Shown in pieces: positions 54,235 to 64,000 of a stretch of DNA of 64,000 nucleotides. The stretch is from Zoroaster sp. YZ-2022. Lineage: Eukaryota; Echinodermata; Asteroidea; Forcipulatida; Zoroasteridae. The notes under the pieces were generated by a model. It was not told the DNA's origin. It searched no databases and saw only the letters and a list, made by a program, of their open reading frames with translations. The translations under genes were made by a program, and so were the position numbers. Numbering within the stretch: position 1 is the stretch's first letter; each line of letters starts with the position of its first letter. Location of the stretch: NCBI GenBank assembly GCA_029582265.1, contig CM055817.1, forward strand, positions 27,894,258 to 27,958,257. Direction: 5' to 3'.

Positions 54235-54720
54235 TATTAGGTGTTCGAGCTATAGCGCGAACACCTCTTGTTATTGTTCGTTTTTTTTTTCCTTTTTAGG
54301 TGTTCGAGCTATAGCGCGAACACCTCTTGTTATTGTTCGTTTTTTTTTGCTTTTTCTTCTCCTTCTTCTTCTTCTTCTTCTTCTTCTTCTTCTTGAAACA
54401 TATCCAGAGCCAAAAACATAGTTGCGGAGTTCACAGAACCTTAAAACTTAACACATAGTTAGACCTTAACATGTAGTTATTATGAGGAAAGATTTTGTGA
54501 AGTATGAATGACGTCACATGATTGAACTGGAACTTACGGTTGGAAGAATTTAAAATTATATGGGATGAACCGGAAGTTAATGTATTCAGTATAGCACATT
54601 AAATGTTTTTTTAAATTATATATTATGAAAACTCATATCTCCCGAACTAAAGCTTGTTTTTTAATAACTTTAGGTGATGACGTCATCACATATAATGCAC
54701 ACTCGAACACCCTGAGTTTG
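54235..54720 (+). repeat. Hairpin-ended repeat with (CTT)n tract
   Basis: Two tandem copies of AGGTGTTCGAGCTATAGCGC followed by GAACACCT (54,239 and 54,298) are followed by a T/CTT tract (54,340-54,396). Then comes AAAACTTAACACATAGTTAG-type sequence related to the end of the 25.6-27.0 kb element. A partial CGAACACCCT lies near 54,704. Confidence 0.8.
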
Positions 54721-54989
54721 TTTTTAACAAACTCAATACCTCTAGTTTTCACTGTTTTCAGCGTTACGATTACACCTTAAAATTACCCATGTTAAACTAA
54801 TATTGGCTTTATTTTGTATCAGATACACAATATGCAATATCGAATATAGGGTACATAAGCTGTAACGATACGTGTTTTCTAAACATTGAATTGTATTATT
54901 TGTTTTGTAATGGCTTATTTTTTATTTTTCCCCCAACTTCTTGTTAGCTGGATGCCTGAGGGCAATAGTCATTTGGTTCGCTTTTAGTT

Positions 54990-55205
54990 TTCTGTTTTTG
55001 CTATGAAACGATGTACGACGACTAAAAGACGTCTTTTAGTCGTCAGAAAAAGACGTCGTTTAGTCGTCAGAAAAAGACGTCGTTTAGTCGTCAGAAAAAG
55101 ACGTCGTTTTGTTTTGCATATACGACCAAAATAAGACATTTATAAGACGTCAATAATTTACGTCTATAAGACGTCTTAAAGACGTTGTGTGCCCACTGGG
55201 TTTGA
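54990..55205. repeat. GACGTC-palindrome-rich repeat, copy 1
   Basis: AAAGACGTC and GACGTCTTT words are repeated, including three tandem copies of GTCGTTTAGTCGTCAGAAAA. It ends GACGTTGTGTGCCCACTGGG. Confidence 0.75.
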
Positions 55206-55272
55206 TCCACACAAAAAAATTTGCCTCCGGATCCACGTTGCATTAAAAAAACATTAAAAAACAGACGCGTTA

Positions 55273-55437
55273 AGTCCGGTTCATACTTCCTGCGAAGCGA
55301 ATTTGACGTCACAAAATTCGCAGAATTCGCAACAGAGTTGAAATGTGTTCAACTTTCCTGCGAATTTCGCTGCGAATATAGATTTGTGACGTCAAATTCG
55401 CTTCGCGTTCGCATTCGCAGGAAGTATGAACCGGGCT
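55273..55437. mobile_element. Foldback MITE, 165 bp
   Basis: The left arm TCCGGTTCATACTTCCTGCG then AAGCGAATTTGACGTCACAA is matched by the inverse right arm TTGTGACGTCAAATTCGCTT...CGCAGGAAGTATGAACCGGG. No ORF. Confidence 0.75.
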
Positions 55438-55549
55438 TTACTGCGGTACTGGGTGCCACGCTCACGCGACAAGGCGCGAGTTTCTTCGACCAATAATGCA
55501 TAGATATAGAATATTCGTTTTTGGTCACGGCCGCTGTAGTACACACACC

Positions 55550-55880
55550 TAGAAAATGACCGTAAAACGACGTCGTAAAGACGTCGCGTTTTTTTGTTTT
55601 TTTTTGGCGGGTGGGAATGAGTTTTCGGGTCGGGAGAAAAACGTCTTTAAGACGTCGTTTTTTTGGCTACGGCCGCTGTAGTACACACGACTTGATAACA
55701 ACCGTAACACGACGTCATAAAGACGTTGTGTTTTTTGTTGTTTTTTGGCGGGTGGGGATGAGTTCCGGATTAGGAGAAAGACGTCTTTAAGACGTCGTTT
55801 TTTGGTCACGACCGCTGTAGTACACACGACTAGATAACGACCGTAAAACGACGTCTTTAAGACATCGTGTGCCCACTGGG
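55550..55880. repeat. GACGTC-palindrome-rich repeat, copy 2
   Basis: CGACGTC, AAGACGTC and GGCCGCTGTAGTACACAC(G)A(C) recur three times at ~130-bp spacing. The end, CATCGTGTGCCCACTGGG, matches the end of copy 1. Confidence 0.75.
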
Positions 55881-56150
55881 TAAATCATTCCTGAAACCAT
55901 CTCTGCTCCCTGGGGAGTTTACAGCTCAATTGCTGACATTACATCGCATATAGGGCTGATCAAACACAACAACCAACTCTGCCCTCACAGGTACCCATTT
56001 ACCCCTGGGTGGAGAGAAGTAATTACGGTAAAGTGTCTTGCTCAAGGACACAATCACCATGGTCGCAGTTGGGATTCGAACCCACATTCTGACGACTCAG
56101 CCATCAGAACACAAATCCGATGCAGTAATCCGCTCGACCATGGCACTCCA
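55880..56150 (+). mobile_element. SINE, central domain with tRNA-like 3' region
   Basis: Shares CCTGAAACCATCTC(A/T)GCTCC, TTGCTGACATTACATCGCAT and CCCCTGGGTGGAGAGAAG with 31,220 and 60,330. It then has AAGTGTCTTGCTCAAGGACA and a tRNA-like stretch with GGGATTCGAACCCAC. Confidence 0.78.
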
Positions 56151-56318
56151 ATGATAAAGGTGTTTAGTTCATGATATCAGCTACATTTCGGGAACACTAT
56201 AGGCACACAATTAAATTATTACCCTACATGATAAATGTACCACCTCTAAGCAGTTTTACCGGTATATAAATGTCATGTGAATAATGAAGCTTTGTTACTT
56301 CTTGTATTTGTTGCCTAG

Positions 56319-57352
56319 ACCTATGCGGTACTTCAAATAATCATCTGCGATTTGGAGAAGCGCTTACAATTCTGGGGAAATCTACCCGACAACCAGACGG
56401 AAAACGCATAAGTCAATTTGCAGTTTATTCTGGAACGTCAGCATCGTTTCCGAATGCCATGACTAATGCTTCTTTAATCGAATATCTCGAGTGTGTTTGG
56501 AAATTCACTGAGCCGCCAGGAAGTCGAATCCGAATAGAGATTCTCGAATTTTCTTGCCTTGGTTGTAACTTGAAAGTTGGAAATGGAGTTGATCCTTCTG
56601 ATGGAGAGCCGGTTGCAGTATTGGACGAGTACCTGCTGTCTGCGATGGAGGTGCTGTCTGTTGATTCGGGAGTCTGGATAGCGCTGGAGTATAGCGGGCA
56701 ATATACAGGGTGTCCCCATAAAAAGTATACCGAGATCAAAATTACTGTAATGGCAAAACTACTTTATATATGGGAAAGAGAAATATATCTCTAGAAAGGG
56801 TAGAATGTCCTCTTTGTAATGGTATACAGCTTGTGATGTTATTGACACAGGTGAGTGAACAAATTAGACAGATGTTAAGGGTACTGAAAGCAGGACTGTG
56901 ACAAGTTTGTATATTTGAACAACAAATCTCAACCATGCAAGTGTGCAGAATACCAAATGCCTTTGTTTTTTCAACACATTCTTGAAAACAAGGAATGTAC
57001 CTAAAACAATGTAATCTGCTTTGTTTTCGCTACTTACCTCAAAAGTTTAATGTGCAGGTTTTTTAAAATGCTTTTTGGACCTTTGTTATTCAAATATGCA
57101 AACTTGTCACAGTCCTGCTTTCAGTACCCTTAACATCTGTCTAATTTGTTCACTCATCTGTGTCAATAACATCACAAGCTGTATACCATTGCAAAGAGGA
57201 CATTCTGCCCTTTCTAGAGATATATTTCTCTTTCCCATATATAAAGTAGTTTTGCCATTACAGTAATTTTTATCTCGGTATACTTTTTATGGGGACACCC
57301 TGTATATCATTTTTTCAACTAAAAATTGTATTGACGGTTTATAACATAACTG
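56319..57352 (+). pseudogene. Duplicated CUB-like exon 2', interrupted by a MITE
   Basis: Paralogue of 46,644-47,075: GTSNNHLRFGEALTI, YLECVWKFTEPPGSRIRIEI, VDSGVWIALEYSG. Acceptor TTGCCTAG and donor ACTG|GTAGGT are kept. Without the 597-bp MITE and its TA duplication the exon is 435 nt, a multiple of three. The MITE brings an in-frame stop, so the exon cannot be translated through unless the insertion is spliced out. This suggests the second block is decaying or polymorphic. Confidence 0.8.
56706..57302. mobile_element. Foldback MITE in the CUB exon, 597 bp
   Basis: The ends CAGGGTGTCCCCATAAAAAG and its inverse CTTTTTATGGGGACACCCTG are each flanked by TA, as in Tc1/mariner-type insertions. 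The two arms are inverted copies of about 235 bp with very few differences (for example TGTAATGG against TTGCAATGG), around a ~120-bp centre. No ORF of its own. Confidence 0.92.
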
Positions 57353-57812
57353 GTAGGTTTATTTAAAAACAGGAACTGTAAAACTCTGTCGGATTTGTAT
57401 TAGTGTTCAATTATATTCGTGACTATTAAACGTAACAGCTTTGCAATTGAATTACAACAATATTACAGTTAAATGGCCTATGAAATTTGAACTCTTTTAA
57501 TATAAACCTTTATCAAAAGAAACATTAATTTTTAAAACTATAATATTTAAAACTTCCAATTGTAATATTATTTTGTCTCGGGTGATAAAGGTTCGCCGAA
57601 GTCGAGATCCATGGCGTTCAGAAAATGTATTATTTTAAAAATACACAATAGAATGGGACAGTGTTGTAATCAAGATCCGTTATAGATCTTATTTGAGTTT
57701 AAAATCAGGGCTGTATTGATTGGTAATGCTGCAATTGTTTTTCTATTATTCGATAAATAAATAATTATAAATCTTTAATTATAATGTTTGATTTTCTTGT
57801 TCATAATTTAAG
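57353..57812. other. Intron sequence
   Basis: Corresponds to 47,076-47,417 in the first block, with some shared words (GGTTCG..., ATCCATG(C/G)CGT). No other feature. Confidence 0.45.
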
Positions 57813-57923
57813 AGTGTGATGCAGATCAGTTCGTATGCCCGTCTGGTTTTCAATGCCTTAATTCATCGTCTGTCTGTGACGGTCGACGAGACTGCGACGC
57901 TTTCGAGGATGAAATAGGGTGTG
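57813..57923 (+). CDS. CUB/LDLa gene: LDLa exon in second block
   Basis: 111 nt, phase 1-1, acceptor CATAATTTAAG, donor TGTG|GTAAGA. Peptide ECDADQFVCPSGFQC, then LNSSSVCDGRRDCDAFEDEI and GC: complete six-Cys LDLa with the acidic cage. The homologous exon of the first block (47.4 kb) is a relic, so this copy preserves the ancestral form. Confidence 0.85.
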
Positions 57924-58195
57924 GTAAGAAAAACTATAGTTTTCTAAAAAATAAATTCCAGATTATCTCACTATTTGTAATAGCCAGTCATCTAACTATT
58001 TGATTTGATTTGATTTAATTTTTTTTTATTTATTGTTTATTATTTACTTTAAAAAAAAATTATTTGTATTTTTTTAATTTTTTTATGAACGAAGACTTGA
58101 AAGACCAAGACTGAGTGTTTTAATGATCGTATCTGACTCCGTATTGGTCTAAAATACAGGGCATATTTTTTATATTATTATTATTTCCTAGGTGA

Positions 58196-58300
58196 GTGTG
58201 GTGAACACTATTACACATGCGCATCGGGAGACTGTATCTCAATGTACCAGCTATGTAACGGACAAAATGATTGTGGGGACTTCATGGTCAGTATGAAACT
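58196..58300 (+). pseudogene. LDLa exon, 3' end truncated
   Basis: Acceptor ATTATTTCCTAG, then (G)ECGEHYYTCASGDCISMY followed by QLCNGQNDCGDFM. The last part (usually DE...C and a donor) is missing: the frame runs MVSMKLGPK into non-homologous sequence, with only GTCAGT as a possible donor. Five of six Cys are present. Confidence 0.6.
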
Positions 58301-58806
58301 GGGACCCAAGGTTTTGTTGGTGTCAAACTTTGCTCAGGATAAACATAACACGAAAATTCTGTCATTGGCTACCAAATAAATGCAGCTTACTAGTTTATAT
58401 TTCTAAAAACGTAGCCTTTTTTAAAAAGGGGAAATGTAAACCATCAAATAGAAGTTAATTTGAATTAGCTACCGTACATCAAGGTAGGGTCAATCCACTT
58501 TAAAAAAACGAAGTCTAAAAATTGCAGTGGCAAAACAAAACACTTCGTACGCCAATGTAAACATGAGACACTATCCATATCTATTTCAGCTATGGACAGG
58601 CTCTTGGAGTACCACTCAATTTATTTCATTGGTTGGAGTAGTCATGGTGCAAACACGGAGTTAATGTGCCACTACCGCGTATCTGGTACGCGTGTATGTG
58701 TAGCCCTACTAATGTGCCTTTTTGTCATGTTTTGTCATGCTTTCTCGTCGGTTTCTTCTTGTCCACGTGATTTTGAGGTAAGTTGCTATTATGGCATATT
58801 TTCCAG
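58301..58806. other. Intron sequence, no clear feature
   Basis: The open frame at 58,592-58,822 follows a TATTTCAG but has no CUB or LDLa motif, and I do not call it. Confidence 0.4.
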
Positions 58807-59133
58807 GTTTTTGCGAAAATGACTTGATTCGAGTAAACTCAAGTGCTCCATATTCACTTGAGGAAATCGACAATGGTCATTTGTGCATCTGGGTCATATT
58901 GTCTGTCCCAGGGTTCAGAGTGCAGTTGGAGTTCATTGACCGCCCTCGTTGCGACATTACCATCGGTGAGGGCGGAATAGAGGCCAGTACCATCACCAAG
59001 ACGATTGGCCGTTCCGCCGCGTCTTTCCCACCATTTATATCGCTGAGTGGCCCGATAACATGGATATCGAAACACATGTGTAATTCCCAGGAAAGCACTA
59101 CTAGAATCAACATACGTCAGTACACTGCAATTG
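58807..59133 (+). CDS. CUB/LDLa gene: CUB-like exon 3
   Basis: 327 nt, phase 1-1, acceptor CATATTTTCCAG, donor AATTG|GTATGT. Peptide (G)FCENDLIRVNSSAPYSLEE, then LCIWVILSVPGFRVQLEFID (CxWxI centre), CDITIGEGG and FPPFISLSGPITWIS, ending RINIRQYTAI. A CUB-like domain with no counterpart left intact in the first block. Open frame, good splice sites. Confidence 0.75.
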
Positions 59134-59569
59134 GTATGTGGTCTGTTTATTAAACGTGCTGTCACTATTAATATGTTTCAGTAAGAGCATGTATCATCTG
59201 AACAAAACCATCTTCCATTTAATTCACTAATCACTCAATATATATATATACATGAGCGCACGGATGAAGTTCCGAAAGATTCGTATGAAAAATATTCATA
59301 ATAACGGAACGACAATTGCAACACATCTATTATTATCTCCTTCCCCCAAAGAGCAACCCACACAAAACTGAAACAACAAACAAAAATAAATAACAAATAC
59401 AAAAGACACTGCGAGCGAAAATAAATGCAGGTTAGCATCTTGGTTTCGATTACCGGTTCGATAACTATATTCGTCCAGCTGATACAAATTAATTGTATTT
59501 GTATTAAAACTGAAATTTGTTTAATATCAGATAAAGCATATAGGCATATCAACTTTTTCTGACCAACAG

Positions 59570-59680
59570 TTTGTGCACAAAATGAATTTTCCTGCATCTC
59601 CGGACCAAGATGTCTTAATGAAACAGCCATCTGCAACGGGTGGGGAGACTGCCCTGATAAAGAGGATGAATTCGGCTGTG
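59570..59680 (+). CDS. CUB/LDLa gene: LDLa exon 2'
   Basis: 111 nt, phase 1-1, acceptor TCTGACCAACAG, donor TGTG|GTGAGG. Peptide (V)CAQNEFSCISGPRCLNETAI then CNGWGDCPDKEDEFGC, complete LDLa. The last 16 nt and donor are tandemly duplicated 126 bp downstream. Confidence 0.87.
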
Positions 59681-59916
59681 GTGAGGATTCGTGAATAGTA
59701 ATTTCTTTAAAATGTTCTAATTCTAGAGATCCGAAGTAATTATATATATTATTATTTAGAATATTTGTAACATTAACTCACATTTCTGTGGATGAATTCG
59801 GCTGTGGTGAGGATTCGTGAATAGTAATTTCTTTAAAATGTTCTAATTCTAGAGATCCGAAGTAATTATATATATTATTATTTAGAATATTTGTAACATT
59901 AACTCACATTTCTGTG
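59665..59916. repeat. 126-bp tandem duplication spanning an exon end and donor
   Basis: 59,665-59,790 and 59,791-59,916 are essentially identical, beginning GATGAATTCGGCTGTGGTGA. Confidence 0.95.
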
Positions 59917-60196
59917 GACGTTAAAATTATTATTGTCTGGCGGAAAGCAAACATTCTAACAGGGTGTGTGTTTATTTTTACCTTAATAGTTGACGGAGAG
60001 GATACATAGTGTACTTAATTGTTCAGCCAATAGAGTTTTATGTAAATAGCTCAAACAATACTGTTTTATTTATGTATGTTGTCCATTCATTTTAATAAGC
60101 TCATCTATACTAAAATTATTTCATTTATTGTCGAAGTGACATTGTTTTAAAGAAGTAATATAGCCCTCTATATTTTATTCCTCTTCTCGATATCAG

Positions 60197-60310
60197 GAAA
60201 GTGTACAAAAAGTCAATATTCTTGTCGTTCCGGGACAGGCTGCGTCTTCAAATCTTCCGTGTGTGATGGCATACATGACTGCAATGATATTTCTGATGAA
60301 TTTGACTGCG
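60197..60310 (+). CDS. CUB/LDLa gene: LDLa exon 3'
   Basis: 114 nt, phase 1-1, acceptor CGATATCAG, donor ACTGCG|GTAAAT. Peptide (G)KCTKSQYSCRSGTGC, then VFKSSVCDGIHDCNDISDEF and DC, complete LDLa paralogous to 47,999-48,112. Confidence 0.87.
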
Positions 60311-60329
60311 GTAAATATTCAACTGTATA

Positions 60330-60600
60330 TATTTAATAATAATAATAATAATAATGTGTGGATTTATATAGCGCACGTATCCACCAACTAAGTGGTGCTC
60401 AAGGCGCATTATATTATTATCCCTGCTCATAAGGCTCATAAATCATTCCTGAAACCATCTCAGCTCCCTGGGGAGTATACAGCTCAATTGCTGCCATTTC
60501 TAGCGCATATAGAGCAAACCAACTCTGCCTTCACAGGTACCCATTTAACCCCTGGGTGGAGAGAAGCAATTATGATTAAGTGTCTTGCAACATATTATGA
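60330..60600 (+). mobile_element. SINE in intron
   Basis: Begins in an (AAT)n run, then GTGGATTTATATAGCGCACG, CAGCTCCCTGGGGAGTATAC, CCCCTGGGTGGAGAGAAGCA and AAGTGTCTTGC. Same family as 31,220 and 55,880, inserted after the LDLa exon. Confidence 0.8.
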
Positions 60601-61045
60601 CAAATAATTTTTAAAAACGTTATTTATTGTACGACGTATAGCGTCATAGCAGCTGAAATTAAAAGGCAACTTAGAACGGAATAGTTTTAAGCATTATAAT
60701 TCAAAGTATTATACATGTACATTCCCCTTTTTTATTATTCGTTAAGATTTGTTTACTTGAATTTTGTCTCCAAAAACGTAATGAATTGGTGATCATAAAC
60801 GAATGTTCGTATGAGAACTGATTACAATTGGTAACCTGTATACCTTTCACGAAATTCAGCCATCCTGGTTGTCTCTCATGCAAATTCACATGACCAATCC
60901 GAAGCTAGAAGAGAAAATAGTTTGGTCTATTTTATGTTTTGATAATTAGCATTATACGCGTGCTTGTGTGCACAGAGGGAATCTTGCAAAGATGACCGCG
61001 GGATAACAGAGGTCTACATGTTTATACTTTTTATTTTATTTCAAG
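60601..61045. other. Intron sequence
   Basis: The right part is homologous to the intron before 49,108. Ends in the polypyrimidine tract TTTTTATTTTATTTCAAG. Confidence 0.5.
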
Positions 61046-61277
61046 GGCTATGTAGAAATGGTCTGGTCAAAATCAACGGTGATGATACAACATTGATTTC
61101 AACGCCATACTGGCCGCTATCGTACCCCAAAAACACTCAGTGTCACTGGGTGGTGGTGGCAGAAGTGGGATACCATGTGGTCATTGCTTTCATTGAGTTT
61201 GATTTGGAACAAGGCTTCGATTATCTGTATATTGGAAACGGACGCATGTTTCAGAATCACTATTTGACTCTTACAGG
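61046..61277 (+). CDS. CUB/LDLa gene: CUB domain first half, second block
   Basis: 232 nt, same length and phases as 49,108-49,339. The acceptor is TTTCAAG, with AAG instead of CAG. Peptide (G)LCRNGLVKINGDDTTL, then STPYWPLSYPKNTQCHWVVV and FDYLYIGNGRMFQ. Intact CUB half. Confidence 0.86.
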
Positions 61278-61375
61278 GTAAGTTTTGCTGTTTTTAAGTG
61301 TTTCACAACAATTCGCAAACAATTTACTTGTTTTCAATAACGTTGTTTAAAACATGTTTTTAGAATTTTTGTCAG

Positions 61376-61491
61376 AGGTAAATGTCCACTGAAAACCGCC
61401 TCGACACAAAACGAACTGTTTATGACTTTCACATCAGATTACAATTTAGAGGGAGAAGGATTCTTTCTTGAGGTTAAACAGATGCAGGAAG
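61376..61491 (+). CDS. CUB/LDLa gene: CUB domain second half, second block
   Basis: 116 nt, phase 2 to 1, acceptor TTTTTGTCAG, donor GGAAG|GTAAAA. Peptide GKCPLKTASTQNELFMTFTS then DYNLEGEGFFLEVKQMQE. One codon longer than the copy at 49,443 and with an extra Cys. The gene probably continues past the last visible exon, as no stop or membrane segment has been found. Confidence 0.82.
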
Positions 61492-61734
61492 GTAAAATTG
61501 TTTGTGGATTTATTTGTTTACTAAAACAATACAAACAAAGAGGAAAAGGTATAAAATTGGTATTTTATAAATGGTGGAATTTTAATGTAAAATTAACTAG
61601 TATGTCACTGCGGGGCCGTTATTTTTAAGAAACGTGAAATGCCAATACCGTGATAGGAAAAATAACGACACAATACGCTGAAACTTTCACAGGTAATTTG
61701 GTTTTAATGTATTCCTTCATTTAAAATAAGTGAG

Positions 61735-61915
61735 CTAACCAGCCCCTATGTTTGTGGGCGGTCCACATATGCCAATTATCTATTGCTCTATGGGGCCAGG
61801 CCAGAGGCAAACCATATCTTTTGAGTAGCCAGGGATCAAGCCCCGGTCAGATGCAAACAACCTGGGTAACGGCAGTAGCGGAGATCACACAACGGGACAC
61901 AAGCCTTATAAACCC
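61735..61915 (-). mobile_element. tRNA-derived SINE fragment
   Basis: GTGAGCTAACCAGCCCCTAT, CCAATTATCTATTGCTCTAT and GATCAAGCCCCGGTCAGATG match the 48,120-48,790 SINE. The tRNA head is truncated at the A box. Confidence 0.8.
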
Positions 61916-62839
61916 CATCACAACAAAGTTGAAACCTTTTTATAACTCGACTGTGAGCTGCTTGCACCACACAATGAAACTGCAGGACTTCATCCATAAA
62001 ATATACATTTTCTAATGAGTACAGAAAGAAAGGGGTGAAGGTCTCTGGCACACTTTTGAAAAATTTATAAAAATGTCGATTTGTTTAAAGGGTCGATGAA
62101 GTGTGTTTTTGTTTTACGCTAGGCGGCATGGTCTGGTGCGTCGGGTTGTCACGCTGTACATAATATACAATCACTTCTAGATTCCCGAGAGGAAAAAGCA
62201 AACAAAAGTTTTCATGGTTTGCTAATATGCCTTTTTAAGCCATTATTGCTTGCCATCATTGTTGCCACTAGATAATAAAACAGTCATGAACTGCTAGCGA
62301 CGTGTGTACACATGACTAAAGTAGTAAACTTGTACTTTCAAGCACCGATCATCACCAGCCCGGCCATGCCTGCGGTACCAACAAACGGACGCAGAGAAAA
62401 TGGACAAAGGGCAAATACACTCACTGGCCAAAATTATTGCAACATGCTCAAAATAACACTTTACAGTAACAGGTGAGATGATCATTTAATCCGATTTAAT
62501 CGATCGTGTATTTCATTTAATTTAATTTCATTTATTATTTCACAGGGCAGAAACAATCACAAACACAATGGTAAAAAAATAATTAGAGAAAAATATAAAA
62601 TACATATACATGATAAAAATAAGGTAAACATGACAAAATGTTGACAGCACCCCTGTATGATTACCAAAATGCGAACCAAATCACAATCTAGTGGCTCTCC
62701 ATAATGCTGCCAAACATAATCAAACAATATAATAAAAATATAATTTCATAAAGCCAAATAAAAATCAATCCAAGGGATTAAAAACAAGTACAAACAAAAT
62801 AAAACAACAAAAAGGAACATAAAGCATTAGTACAGAGTG
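61916..62839. other. No exon recognised
   Basis: Intronic or intergenic. I looked for further CUB/LDLa or transmembrane exons and found none. AT-rich, with a TTTAATTTAATTTCATTTA run at ~62,513. Confidence 0.4.
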
Positions 62840-63830
62840 TTATGTTGGCAAGTCCAAATTTGTACCTGGGGACAGGATATGTTTACGCAGTTCAGTTATG
62901 AAAGGTAATAAACCAGATATGATTAACTCCTTAACATTTAAAGGCAGACCTTCCCACAATCTAGGAAATCTGGAGAAGAGTGAATGATGTAAAGCATTTG
63001 TTCTTGATCTCTGGTGATGAAATTTAATAGTTTCGACATGTCTAGTGTTAACTTTAATATACCTGTGAACATCAATATCAAAGCAATTATACAAACACTT
63101 TATAACAAATGAAAAAAAATGGTAATCCTAATTGAATACATCTAGCTGGGTAACTTATTTCATTATCAGGGTTAATAGTGGTTCTTCTTGGAAGTCCAAG
63201 ACAAGACCGAGTAAAACGCCTTTGAACTCTTTCTAAAGTCTCCTGGTGAGTGCGAAGGCACGGACACCAAACAGGGGATGCATACTCAAGAATTGGCCGA
63301 CAAAGAAAACAATATAATTTAACAAGTATGTCAGGATCTTTGCTCTTAACAACCTTTCTATAATAAAACCAGATAATTTGGATGTTTTACATACAATACT
63401 ATTAATGTGAGGTTTCCAGTCAAGATCACGTGAAATAATGACGCCGAGGTATTTATAACTATTAACAATTTCAAGAGTATCAGACCCCATTTTGTAAATA
63501 GGTTGAAATGGATGTTTAGACCGTGTTACTGTCATAAGTTTACATTTCTTTACATTGAGAGACATATGATTGAGATTACACCATGTTATTATGTTATTTA
63601 AATCATTTTGAAGAATAACCGAGTCTACCTCATGTCTAATAGCCCTGTACAAGACTGTATCATCAGCATATTGTCTCAGGTGAGACTGAACACAAAAAGG
63701 AAGGTCAAATGCAAAGATATTAAATAATAAAGGTCCGAGAACTGACCCTTGGGGCACTCCAGAGTGAATTGGTGCCCAGTTAGACTGGGAACCTTGAAAG
63801 ATAACCCTTTTTATTACACAGCAAGAATAG
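62840..63830 (-). pseudogene. CR1/Jockey-like LINE, RT and C-terminal part
   Basis: The upstream end shows [20 protein letters not shown] (63,810-63,745) and [15 protein letters not shown]. The catalytic box QYADDTVLY (63,665) keeps the double Asp. Next are LNDLNNI-type INTWC words ([20 protein letters not shown]) and [18 protein letters not shown]. After a frameshift near 63,340 come [19 protein letters not shown] and ERVQRRFTR. After more breaks the C-terminal RSRTNALHHSLFSRFPRLWE block (63,010-62,930) leads to a stop at 62,840. These belong to the RT of CR1/Jockey-superfamily non-LTR elements. The 5' half is missing before the window edge, so the copy is 5'-truncated as is usual for LINEs. 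Confidence 0.85.
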
Positions 63831-64000
63831 TAAAAAAAACATTGACTTCAAAACACAGGCACTTTCAAGACGTGTTAAGTAGTGTAAATAAAATAAAATA
63901 AATTATTGTAACACAGTTCTCCAAACTGAACTTTGGTGTGTTACATACACACACAAACCGCAAGTGTTAGATAATCTGTGCGTGACCGCGTGTTGACCCC
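63831..64000. other. No feature
   Basis: AT-rich edge sequence with AAATAAAATAAAATAAAT. Nothing supportable. Confidence 0.4.

Noticed and set aside
58592..58822. Extra exon between LDLa and CUB in block 2
   Set aside because: It follows a TATTTCAG and is open, but has no domain motif, no paralogue in block 1 and an unlikely hydrophobic composition.

Overview
The window is eukaryotic (metazoan) genomic DNA. It is AT-rich, with split genes, GT-AG introns, and many transposable elements and satellites. The repertoire (Polinton/Maverick, Penelope-like elements with GIY-YIG nucleases, Ty3/Gypsy, CR1/Jockey-like LINEs, tRNA-derived SINEs, a DUF7869 protein, CUB/LDLa receptor-like exons) suggests a marine invertebrate. 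The sequence alone does not let me name a phylum safely.

Layout. 1-680: the 3' part of a DUF7869-type ORF. 2545-5465: an internally deleted, TSD-flanked Ty3/Gypsy element. 5.5-6.4 kb: a decayed Penelope-like reverse transcriptase. 8032-8654: the last two exons of a GGA (ARF-binding clathrin adaptor) gene, encoding the gamma-adaptin-ear domain. 9.2-13.5 kb: MITEs, Penelope-like end fragments and a LINE scrap. 13.7-22.1 kb: a roughly 8.3 kb imperfect palindrome whose outer arms are arrays of tRNA-like modules and whose core is a ~304-bp satellite that reverses orientation near 17,868. 24.7-27.0 kb: a ~147-bp tandem repeat bounded by AGGTGTTCG/CGAACACCT hairpins.

From 27.9 kb to the right edge runs one secreted or receptor-like gene on the + strand. 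I found a signal-peptide exon, then CUB and LDL-receptor class A (LDLa) exons that are almost all phase 1-1 and can be shuffled without frame loss. The 5' exon region and the CUB-LDLa-LDLa-CUB block were each duplicated. The second block is damaged: one CUB exon carries a 597-bp foldback MITE and one LDLa exon is truncated. The first block has a deletion fusing an LDLa relic to a CUB-like relic.

Introns of this gene hold most of the mobile DNA. In the intron between the first CUB exon and the first LDLa exon sits a complete but compact (9,067 bp) Polinton/Maverick-like element with matching terminal inverted repeats and a 5-bp target duplication. It encodes capsid, packaging ATPase, integrase and several small conserved proteins, nearly all frameshifted. 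No protein-primed DNA polymerase or adenain-like protease is recognisable. Later introns carry two Penelope-like elements, tRNA-derived SINEs and more hairpin repeats. A CR1/Jockey-like LINE lies on the - strand at the right edge.

In splitting the Polinton and other elements into genes I report reading-frame breaks but do not reconstruct intact proteins. Exon boundaries rest on splice-site consensus, phase and paralogue comparison. No transcript evidence was available.
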